A stretch of DNA of 19,841 nt from Lachnospiraceae bacterium UBA7481 (GTDB taxonomy: Bacteria; Bacillota; Clostridia; Lachnospirales; Lachnospiraceae), in the NCBI GenBank assembly GCA_002478505.1, contig DLOP01000047.1, positions 1-19,841 on the forward strand, written 5' to 3'. Position 1 is the first letter of the stretch. Each line of letters starts with the position of its first letter. Of the stretch, positions 1 to 6,413 are shown piece after piece. A model generated the notes under the pieces. The model saw only the letters and a list, made by a program, of their open reading frames with translations, had not been told where the DNA came from and ran no database searches. The translations under genes were made by a program, and so were the position numbers.

Positions 1-19
1 GGACTTTGTCTACAGTCTG

Positions 20-48
20 AAATGCCCCCTGCTATGCAGGGGGCATTT
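20..48 (-). terminator. Hairpin terminator after trpB
   Basis: A perfect 13-bp inverted repeat (AAATGCCCCCTGC / GCAGGGGGCATTT) with a 3-nt loop begins 13 bases beyond the trpB stop. It is GC-rich in its core and closes with A:T pairs, so the last bases of the stem give a short T run on either strand. The U tract is only three long, so termination may be moderate or bidirectional. Its position fits a terminator for the leftward trpB transcript. Confidence 0.7.
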
Positions 49-61
49 GAAAGCAGATTCC

Positions 62-1435
62 TTAATCAATTTTCGGAAGCATTTCCCTGTATTTCGCCAG
101 ATCCTCATCCGTAGGAATATAGTCGTCCATCTGACCATCATGGAATTTCTCGTATGCAACCATGTCAAAATAACCCGTACCTGTAAGACCGAACAAAATG
201 GTCTTCGCTTCACCGGTTTCCCTGCATTTTACAGCTTCGTCGATTGCTGCGCGGATAGCATGGGAGCTCTCGGGCGCGGGCAGGATTCCCTCTACCCTTG
301 CAAAATACTCTGCTGCCTCAAATACATCAGTCTGTTTTACGGAAACAGCTTCCATCAGTCCGTCGTCATAGAGCTGGGACAAAATGGAGCTCATGCCGTG
401 ATAGCGCAGACCGCCTGCATGGTTGGCGGAAGGAATGAAATCGCTGCCAAGGGTGTACATCTTTGCAAGCGGGCAAACCATACCCGTATCGCAGAAATCA
501 TAAGCATATGTGCCGCGGGTTAAGCTGGGACAGGAAGCCGGTTCTACGGCGATAAACCTATAATCCGCTTCCCCGCGAAGTTTTTCGCCCATAAAAGGAG
601 CAATCAGACCGCCCAGATTGGAACCGCCGCCGGCGCAGCCGATGATCACGTCCGGTTTAATGTCATATTTATCAAAGGCAGTTTTGGTTTCCAGACCAAT
701 GACTGACTGATGAAGCAGTACCTGATTGAGCACGCTTCCCAGAACGTACCGATAGCCTTCGTTTGTTACGGCTTTCTCCACAGCTTCGGAGATAGCGCAG
801 CCGAGACTTCCGGTGGTACCGGGATGTTCGGCAAGGATCTTTTTGCCGACCTCCGTCTCCATAGAAGGGGAGGGTGTTACGGAAGCGCCATAGGTACGCA
901 TAACTTCACGGCGGAAAGGCTTCTGTTCATAGGAACATTTTACCATATACACCTTGCAGTCAAGCCCTAAATAAGAACATGCCATAGAAAGGGCTGTACC
1001 CCACTGTCCGGCGCCTGTTTCTGTCGTTACGCCCTTCAGTCCCTGCTTCTTAGCATAATATGCCTGCGCAATAGCGGAATTGAGTTTATGGCTGCCGCTT
1101 GTATTGTTACCTTCGAATTTGTAGTAGATCTTTGCAGGCGTTTTCAGCTTTTCTTCAAGACAATATGCCCGTACCAAAGGTGATGGGCGGTACATTTTAT
1201 AAAAGTTTCTGATATCTTCCGGTATATCAAAATAAGCCGTGTCGTTATCCAATTCCTGCTTAACAAGCTCTTCACAGAAGACGCCTCCAAGTTCTTCAGC
1301 AGTCATGGGCTGATGTGTGCCGGGGTTCAGGAGCGGCGCAGGTTTGTTTTTCATGTCCGCGCGCAGGTTATACCATGCCGTAGGCATCTCCTGTTCCTCA
1401 AGATAGATTTTGTAAGGGATTTTCTTTTCTGACAT
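62..1435 (-). CDS. trpB: Tryptophan synthase beta chain, TrpB2 type (PLP-dependent)
   Basis: A 457-residue PLP enzyme expected to condense indole with L-serine to give L-tryptophan in the cytoplasm. The PLP lysine is K117 in GSHKLNSA, the catalytic glutamate is E139 in TETGAGQWG, and the phosphate-binding loop is GGGSN at 269-273. The SHKLN form, the roughly 450-residue length and the long N-terminal extension place it in the TrpB2 (TrpB-like) branch rather than the roughly 400-residue TrpB1 that partners TrpA. No trpA or other trp gene is adjacent, so it may salvage indole or serve as a second beta chain. I start at ATG 1435 because GGAGGT lies 5 bases upstream. An in-frame ATG at 1501 would add 22 unlikely residues downstream of the T-box and has no ribosome site. 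The gene has its own promoter and a tryptophan T-box leader, which supports a role in tryptophan supply. Confidence 0.93.
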   Translation of the reverse strand: MSEKKIPYKIYLEEQEMPTAWYNLRADMKNKPAPLLNPGTHQPMTAEELGGVFCEELVKQELDNDTAYFDIPEDIRNFYKMYRPSPLVRAYCLEEKLKTPAKIYYKFEGNNTSGSHKLNSAIAQAYYAKKQGLKGVTTETGAGQWGTALSMACSYLGLDCKVYMVKCSYEQKPFRREVMRTYGASVTPSPSMETEVGKKILAEHPGTTGSLGCAISEAVEKAVTNEGYRYVLGSVLNQVLLHQSVIGLETKTAFDKYDIKPDVIIGCAGGGSNLGGLIAPFMGEKLRGEADYRFIAVEPASCPSLTRGTYAYDFCDTGMVCPLAKMYTLGSDFIPSANHAGGLRYHGMSSILSQLYDDGLMEAVSVKQTDVFEAAEYFARVEGILPAPESSHAIRAAIDEAVKCRETGEAKTILFGLTGTGYFDMVAYEKFHDGQMDDYIPTDEDLAKYREMLPKID

Positions 1436-1541
1436 TTTTTTACCTCCATACTGCGACTGTTTTTGGGGGAGCAGCCGATGGCTCAGGTCTTGGCGCAGCA
1501 CAAAACCTTGTCTCCGCGTTCATGGTTTTCGGGACAGTTAC

Positions 1542-1770
1542 AAAAACCTCCTGTCCCAGATAGTATATCTGCTGGGACAGGAGGTAATCATTGCGAAGAA
1601 ATTCTTTTCACATTACTCCTGCGGTGCCACCCGGCTTGGCGTATCGTTATGGTACGCCCACTCATAAATCCTTGCCGCTTGTTTCCAGAAGTCCATTCAG
1701 TTCCATGTATTTGCTGCAATTCCACCATCTGCGGCTCTCTGTAAAAAAGGGATGAAACCTACTTGCTCTT
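1542..1770 (-). promoter_or_regulatory. T-box leader (tRNA-Trp sensing) of trpB
   Basis: Read on the - strand, the leader has the T-box parts in order. An AAGAGCAAGTAGG entry is followed by Stem I, closed by GTTTC (1758-1754) and GAAAC (1685-1681), with a GATGGTGGAATTGCAG segment inside. The specifier region GAA-TGG-ACT puts codon TGG at 1695-1693. A Stem III hairpin follows (GGCGTA/TACGCC), then the T-box core GGGTGGCACCGCAGG at 1632-1618. The antiterminator pairs GGG and GCAGGAG, flanking the UGGCACC bulge, with CTCCTGTCCC at 1583-1574. That same segment is the 5' arm of a 13-bp terminator (1584-1572 with 1559-1547) followed by five Ts (1546-1542). Uncharged tRNA-Trp should therefore switch trpB on. 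The variable base after UGG is C, which pairs with G, the discriminator base of bacterial tRNA-Trp; this agrees independently with the TGG specifier. Confidence 0.93.
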
Positions 1771-1787
1771 CTTTTACGGTTTAGCAT

Positions 1788-1816
1788 ATCATACACTTTT
1801 ATTTTCGGGAAGTCAA
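1788..1816 (-). promoter_or_regulatory. Sigma-A type promoter of the trpB T-box transcript
   Basis: On the - strand, TTGACT (1816-1811) and TATGAT (1793-1788) are 17 bases apart, each one mismatch from consensus. The predicted start near 1781 lies about 10 bases ahead of the first conserved T-box sequence, as expected for a T-box leader. Confidence 0.85.
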
Positions 1817-1941
1817 GCAGTATTTTCCTTGCAATCCTCCCATGGATGATTTATCATTAAACTATTGGAAATGTGCAATGTCAGATGTGACAGAATTAAC
1901 AATATTGGAAGAAAAGAAGGATAACGAGGAGAAGGGAAGAT
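1817..1941. other. Divergent intergenic spacer, no clear feature
   Basis: This spacer separates the leftward trpB promoter from the rightward lipoprotein gene. I see the ribosome site of the lipoprotein gene (GAGGAGAAGGG near 1927-1937) but no convincing -35/-10 pair for rightward transcription, no gene and no strong inverted repeat. Confidence 0.5.
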
Positions 1942-3144
1942 ATGATCAAAAGAGAAAAAACAGGAAATAAAATAGAAAAAGGTAAAAGAATGAACCGATG
2001 GTTTCTGGCGGCTGGCATGATCATATTATTATCCGGTTGCGGGACTGGGGTGGCTGACGATCCGGATGGGGCAACGGAGGACATGATGACGGTAAGCGGG
2101 GAAGAAACGGTAAGTGGAGATGATATATCGGAGACGGAGGGGGCCGCAGTCGGGGAAGTGACGACAGATCAAGGAGATGAAGAGGAAAGTTACGTAACAT
2201 CAGACTCCCGGTATACTTCATGTAAGCCGTTCTGGGAGGACAGTGAACAGTATAGTGAGGTATTTGCAGATCTGCCACTGTATAGTTTTGAGGTTCCCAG
2301 AGAAGTCATCGTAGGTGATTATGATGAAAGATTTCCTGAAGAACTGCAGCAGCTTCTGGTATACCGATATGATAACATCAAAGAGGGGGACGATGCATGG
2401 GAGGCGTATCAGGCTGATTATGAGGTAATTGCCGAAGGAACGGAACGATATACGGAACTATATGATGAAATAGTGGAACTAGAAGAGCTAAGCTATTACG
2501 GTGGGATCATAGTATCATTATGGGCAGTAGATATTGATTCGGATGGGGAAGATGAATGTATATCGAGAACGGCATATGGAACCGGAGTGATAATAGATAT
2601 GGATGTTATAGACTATGATAATGGATGGTATATAACTGCCGGGGGAGATTGCCGTGATGTCACTGGTGTTGAGAGTGTATTAGAATATGAAGGAACCTAT
2701 TATCTGTTACTAGATTCCGTGCTGGTGTGTTATAATGATTCCGACTGGATGCAGGTGGGTATTAATCGGGAAATTACAGGCTATACCCCGAATGAAGTAT
2801 ATAGCAGGGATGGGGATGATAGGGATTATCTGTCAGCGGTTGACCTAGAGGATTTGAGCCGCAATTGCACCGATAAAGAATCGCATAATTGGAACGCTGG
2901 TGGAATCATATACGATACCAAGTATGTTTGGGAATATGAATATGACGGAAAGATGTATCAGTATGCCGTATCATATGCGTTCAGCAATAAATGGCGTCCA
3001 TGGCACAATGATGCGGTATTAACAATATTTGAAGAAAAAGAAGATGGCAGCATAGAGGCGGTCAAGGTATATTATCTCGCAAGCAATTATTATTTATTCT
3101 TTGATGAAAAATCCGGGACAACCGGGAGCTGGTATGTGAGATGA
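1942..3144 (+). CDS. Acidic lipoprotein of unknown function
   Basis: A 400-residue predicted exported lipoprotein that I cannot assign to a named family. The N-terminus is strongly basic, then comes a hydrophobic stretch (19-31) ending in LLSGC, with C33 as the lipidated cysteine. Residues 36-88 are an acidic, Ser/Thr/Gly-rich linker with two copies of a TVSGE/D hexapeptide. The folded part (about 90-400) is rich in Asp, Glu and Tyr. DIDSDGED at 197-204 resembles calcium-binding loops of VCBS/FG-GAP-like domains and may bind a metal. Four Cys remain after C33 (94, 205, 237, 263 region). ATG 1942 has the better ribosome site (GGAGAAGGG); ATG 1990 (M17) would give a more standard signal peptide. 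It stands alone between trpB and the prmA promoter. It uses ATA isoleucine codons more than its neighbours, hinting at a different history. Real and lipid-anchored is likely; the function is unknown. Confidence 0.8.
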   Translation: MIKREKTGNKIEKGKRMNRWFLAAGMIILLSGCGTGVADDPDGATEDMMTVSGEETVSGDDISETEGAAVGEVTTDQGDEEESYVTSDSRYTSCKPFWEDSEQYSEVFADLPLYSFEVPREVIVGDYDERFPEELQQLLVYRYDNIKEGDDAWEAYQADYEVIAEGTERYTELYDEIVELEELSYYGGIIVSLWAVDIDSDGEDECISRTAYGTGVIIDMDVIDYDNGWYITAGGDCRDVTGVESVLEYEGTYYLLLDSVLVCYNDSDWMQVGINREITGYTPNEVYSRDGDDRDYLSAVDLEDLSRNCTDKESHNWNAGGIIYDTKYVWEYEYDGKMYQYAVSYAFSNKWRPWHNDAVLTIFEEKEDGSIEAVKVYYLASNYYLFFDEKSGTTGSWYVR

Positions 3145-3197
3145 GGAGGCTGAGAAGTATTTGATTTTCGGAAATTCAAGCCTGCATCGAGAAGGAA

Positions 3198-3226
3198 TTG
3201 TTTTTATTTGATTTATCTAGTATAAT
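3198..3226 (+). promoter_or_regulatory. Sigma-A type promoter of the prmA operon
   Basis: TTGTTT (3198-3203) and a perfect TATAAT (3221-3226) are separated by 17 bases in an A/T-rich stretch. A start near 3233 would leave a leader of about 75 bases before prmA. The 3145-3308 gap after the lipoprotein gene has no strong terminator, so some readthrough into prmA is possible. Confidence 0.82.
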
Positions 3227-3308
3227 TTTATTTATACAGATTAAATTTTCCTGAAATATAAACAAAGTAAAAGTAGGATATGGAAGTATATAATGAGGAA
3301 GATGAGCT

Positions 3309-4292
3309 ATGAAATGGAGCAGGTTAAGGATTAAAACAATTGCAGACGCGGAAGACGTTATTATTTCCGCACTGTATGATATCGGGCTGGAAGGGGCGCA
3401 GATAGAAGACAGCGTGCCCTTGACAGCAAGAGAGAAGGAGCAGATGTTTGTGGACATTATGCCGGATGTTCCGGAAGATGACGGCATTGCATATTTAAGC
3501 TTCTTCCTGGAGCAGGAGGAGAACGAAAGCGAAAAAGAACATCAGGACAGGCTGGCTTCGATCGTGGAACAGGTAAAGCAGGAACTTGACGATATCAGGA
3601 CTTATATGGAGATCGGGGATGGCAGTATCGCCATATCGGAGACGGAGGATAAGGACTGGATCAACAACTGGAAGGAATTTTTTCATCAATTTTATATTGA
3701 TGATATTCTGGTGATTCCTTCCTGGGAAAAGATGGATGAGGCGGACAGCGGCAGGATGGTGCTGCATATCGATCCGGGGACGGCGTTTGGTACAGGCATG
3801 CATGAGACGACGCAGCTTTGTATCAGGCAGCTTCGCAGATTTGTCACATCACAGACCCGTATCCTTGATGTGGGGACGGGGAGCGGCATCCTGTCGGTCC
3901 TTTCCCTGATGTTTGGCGCAAAAGAGGCGGTTGGGACAGACTTGGATCCCTGTGCCGTCAATGCGGTAGAGGATAATAAAAAGAATAATAGGATCAAAGA
4001 GGAGCAGTTTCATCTTCTGATCGGCGATATTATAACGGATCAGAAGATACAGGACGCAGTCGGGTATGACTGTTATGATATCGTTGTGACAAACATTTTG
4101 GCGGATGTGCTTGTGCCATTGACGCCGGTCATTGTGCATCATCTAAAATCAGGCGGCGTCTATATTACTTCCGGCATCATCAATGATAAGGAGGATGTAG
4201 TGCGGGAAGCTGTTACAGGAGCAGGATTGGAAATTCTGGAGGTAACGTATCAGGGGGAATGGGTCTGCATCACTGCAAGGAAACCAGTGTGA
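3309..4292 (+). CDS. prmA: Ribosomal protein L11 methyltransferase
   Basis: A 327-residue SAM-dependent enzyme that methylates ribosomal protein L11. The N-terminal substrate-recognition domain (about 1-100) begins with the typical MKWSRLRIKT. The Rossmann methyltransferase domain carries the PrmA signature GTAFGTGMHETT (157-168), SAM motif I ILDVGTGSG (185-193), the acidic residue D211 that should hold the SAM ribose, and TNILADVL (261-268), matching the family NILA motif. Length is somewhat above the roughly 310 residues usual in Firmicutes. The start is ATG 3309 behind GAGGAAGATGAG. It is the first gene after a strong promoter and is followed 93 bases later by rsmE, the same pairing seen in many Firmicutes (prmA-rsmE-mtaB). 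Confidence 0.95.
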   Translation: MKWSRLRIKTIADAEDVIISALYDIGLEGAQIEDSVPLTAREKEQMFVDIMPDVPEDDGIAYLSFFLEQEENESEKEHQDRLASIVEQVKQELDDIRTYMEIGDGSIAISETEDKDWINNWKEFFHQFYIDDILVIPSWEKMDEADSGRMVLHIDPGTAFGTGMHETTQLCIRQLRRFVTSQTRILDVGTGSGILSVLSLMFGAKEAVGTDLDPCAVNAVEDNKKNNRIKEEQFHLLIGDIITDQKIQDAVGYDCYDIVVTNILADVLVPLTPVIVHHLKSGGVYITSGIINDKEDVVREAVTGAGLEILEVTYQGEWVCITARKPV

Positions 4293-4295
4293 GAA

Positions 4296-4347
4296 GGACT
4301 TCTAACTGCTCGCAGCAAAGGCTGCTTCGCAGAGAAGTTCTAAGTCC
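4296..4347. repeat. Nested inverted repeat between prmA and rsmE
   Basis: The spacer after the prmA stop folds into nested stems: an outer GGACTT (4296-4301) with AAGTCC (4342-4347), a middle CTGC with GCAG, and an inner GCAGC with GCTGC around an AAAG loop. The stems are separated by small loops, so it is not a simple terminator, and no T run follows. It could be a processing or attenuation site or one copy of a dispersed intergenic repeat; one window cannot decide. Confidence 0.5.
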
Positions 4348-4385
4348 ACACCGAAAAACGCAGATGAAAGGATGGAAGTGCCTAT

Positions 4386-5159
4386 ATGCAGCATTTTTTT
4401 GTGGAACCTTCCCAGATCGTTGGGAATGAGATCAGGATCACGGGTGAAGATGTGGGTCATATCAGAAGGGTTCTCCGCATGAAAGAGGGGGAGGAACTTT
4501 CCGTCGGCAACGGTATGGATGATACGGAATACCGCTGCCAGATCGATCATTTTACGGATGACGAGGTGGTTTGTAAGATACGGTTTATCAAGGAAGATGG
4601 TGTAGAGCTGCCGGCAAGGATTTACCTCTTTCAGGGACTTCCGAAATCTGATAAGATGGAGTTGGTCATACAGAAAGCGGTAGAGCTTGGTGTGTATGAA
4701 ATTATTCCGGTGGCTACAAAGAGAGCAGTGGTAAAGCTGGATGATAAAAAGGCAAAGAGTAAGGCCGCGCGCTGGCAGGCGGTCAGTGAGGCTGCGGCAA
4801 AGCAGAGTAAGCGGGCGGTTGTTCCCCGCGTCCATGATCTGATGACCATGCAGGAGGCGGTTGCTTATGCCAAAGGGATGGATGCGAAGGCGATACCTTA
4901 TGAACTTTCCAGAGGGATGGATGCGACGCGTGAATGGCTTACTTTTGCTGCGGATACGGTATCCTCGTCGGAAGGAGATGCGGTCAGTATAGCGGTTTTT
5001 ATTGGCCCGGAAGGCGGTTTTGAAGAGAGTGAGATCGAGCTTGCAAAAGAGGCGGGCATTACGCCCATATCCCTTGGCAGAAGGATTCTTCGCACAGAGA
5101 CGGCGGGTCTGACGATCTTGTCGATTCTGATGTACCAACTGGAAACGAAAGGCATATAA
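4386..5159 (+). CDS. rsmE: 16S rRNA (uracil1498-N3)-methyltransferase
   Basis: A 257-residue SPOUT-class enzyme that methylates N3 of U1498 in 16S rRNA, near the decoding centre. The N-terminal PUA-like domain holds EDVGHIRRVLRMKEGEEL (21-38), characteristic of the family. The C-terminal knotted domain has FIGPEGGF (205-212) and SLGRRILRTETA (229-240), which form the SAM-binding trefoil knot and are near-diagnostic for RsmE. Length is typical. It lies in the prmA operon and probably shares its promoter, with the structured spacer at 4296-4347 between. The ribosome site is modest: AAAGGATGG sits somewhat far from ATG 4386. Confidence 0.95.
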   Translation: MQHFFVEPSQIVGNEIRITGEDVGHIRRVLRMKEGEELSVGNGMDDTEYRCQIDHFTDDEVVCKIRFIKEDGVELPARIYLFQGLPKSDKMELVIQKAVELGVYEIIPVATKRAVVKLDDKKAKSKAARWQAVSEAAAKQSKRAVVPRVHDLMTMQEAVAYAKGMDAKAIPYELSRGMDATREWLTFAADTVSSSEGDAVSIAVFIGPEGGFEESEIELAKEAGITPISLGRRILRTETAGLTILSILMYQLETKGI

Positions 5160-5188
5160 TAACAGTATATTAGGAAGAATAGGAGAGT

Positions 5189-6367
5189 ATGCCATCTAAG
5201 GCACAAAAAAATATGGAAATCTATTTAGACAATTCCGCGACCACAAAATGTCTGGATGAAGTGGTGAGCCTGATGGATAAGATGTATTTATCAGAGTATG
5301 GCAACCCGTCCAGTATGCATACCAAAGGCGTGGAAGCGGAAAAATACCTTCGTAATGCGAAAGAAACGATTGCGAGAAATCTTAAGGTTTTACCAAAGGA
5401 GATTTATTTTACTTCAGGAGGAACGGAAAGCGACAATCTTGCATTGATCGGTACGGCGATGGCGAACCGTCGTTTCGGCAATCACCTGATCACGACGAAG
5501 ATCGAGCATCCGGCGGTCCTTCAGACCATGAGATATCTGGAAGAACAGGGCTTTCGGGTCACATATCTTCCGGTAGACCAGTATGGAGTGATCTCTTTAA
5601 ATGATTTAAAAAAGGCGGTCTGCAGGGAAACGATTTTAGTTTCCATTATGCATACGAATAATGAAATCGGTTCACTACAGCCGGTGGCGGAAGCAGCGGC
5701 GCTTGTAAAATCTATGAAGCCCTCAGTTGTATTTCACGTAGATGCAGTACAGGGATATGGAAAATTCAGAATTTATCCTAAGAAGATGGGCATTGACCTG
5801 ATGTCCGTCAGCGGGCATAAGATCCACGGCCCGAAAGGGGTCGGGTTTTTATATGTCAGTGAAAGAGTAAAGATCGCTCCGATCCTTTGGGGCGGCGGAC
5901 AGCAGAACGGTATGCGTTCCGGGACGGAAAATGTACCGGGGATCGCAGGCATGGCGGAAGCAGTCCGGCTGATCTATCAGGATCTGGATCGGGATGTGGA
6001 ACGGTTATATCATCTGAAAGAAAGGTTTGTCAAAGGCCTTGAAGCGTTCGACAGGGTAAAAATAAATGGGCATACCGGTTATGACAGCGCGCCGCATATT
6101 GTCAATGTATCGTTTCCGGGCGTCCGCGCACAGGTATTGTTAAATGAACTGGCGGAAAGAGGGATCTATATTTCCGCAGGCAGCGCCTGCGCAGCCCATA
6201 AGCATACGGATTCCCAGACGCTGAAGGCGATTGGCTTGAAGCAGGAGTATATGGATGCGGCAGTCAGATTCAGCTTTTCTGTTTATACTACGGAAGAAGA
6301 GATAGATGAAACTTTGGAGACGCTGGCGGAGACGCTGCCGGTGCTGCGAAGATATACCAGAAGATGA
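5189..6367 (+). CDS. Cysteine desulfurase (NifS/IscS family)
   Basis: A 392-residue fold-type I PLP enzyme that removes sulfur from L-cysteine as an enzyme-bound persulfide. Visible: substrate-site DNSATTK (14-20), H107 stacking on PLP in EHPAV, D185 and Q188 in DAVQGYGK, PLP lysine K211 in SGHKIHGPKG, RSGTEN (243-248) and the catalytic cysteine C334 in GSACAAHKH. No iscU, iscR or suf gene is near. The next sulfur gene is thiI, 2.96 kb downstream, so this is best read as the NifZ-like donor for ThiI (4-thiouridine in tRNA, possibly thiazole synthesis); a general Fe-S role is not excluded. ATG 5189 follows AGGAG closely; M9 at 5213, where family homology begins, is a possible alternative start. 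It follows rsmE by 29 bases, so it is probably in the prmA operon. Confidence 0.92.
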   Translation: MPSKAQKNMEIYLDNSATTKCLDEVVSLMDKMYLSEYGNPSSMHTKGVEAEKYLRNAKETIARNLKVLPKEIYFTSGGTESDNLALIGTAMANRRFGNHLITTKIEHPAVLQTMRYLEEQGFRVTYLPVDQYGVISLNDLKKAVCRETILVSIMHTNNEIGSLQPVAEAAALVKSMKPSVVFHVDAVQGYGKFRIYPKKMGIDLMSVSGHKIHGPKGVGFLYVSERVKIAPILWGGGQQNGMRSGTENVPGIAGMAEAVRLIYQDLDRDVERLYHLKERFVKGLEAFDRVKINGHTGYDSAPHIVNVSFPGVRAQVLLNELAERGIYISAGSACAAHKHTDSQTLKAIGLKQEYMDAAVRFSFSVYTTEEEIDETLETLAETLPVLRRYTRR

Positions 6368-6373
6368 TCAATG

Positions 6374-6397
6374 TGAAGCGATGTGCTTCTTATAAGA
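6374..6397. repeat. Overlapping inverted repeats ahead of the hybrid kinase
   Basis: The 46-base gap before the kinase gene contains GAAGC-GATGT-GCTTC (6374-6388) overlapping a perfect 12-bp palindrome TTCTTATAAGAA (6386-6397). There is no T run, so this is not a standard terminator. It may be an operator or RNA hairpin controlling the kinase, or chance in A/T-rich DNA. Confidence 0.35.
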
Positions 6398-6413
6398 AAG
6401 AGCAGGTTGTTAT

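Noticed and set aside
1436..1501. Longer trpB start at ATG 1501
   Set aside because: The extra 22 residues are poorly protein-like, have no ribosome site and lie in the T-box leader, while ATG 1435 has GGAGGT at proper spacing.
1840..1930. Promoter for the lipoprotein gene
   Set aside because: TTGGAA near 1865 and A/T-rich hexamers near 1898 do not pair at acceptable spacing.
3145..3197. Possible terminator after the lipoprotein gene
   Set aside because: Only imperfect A/T-rich symmetry around TTGATTTTCGGAAATTCAA is present, with no GC-rich stem and no T run directly after.
4302..5195. 297-codon open frame on the - strand opposite rsmE
   Set aside because: It is the antisense shadow of rsmE, which has clear family motifs, and has no ribosome site or recognisable protein features.
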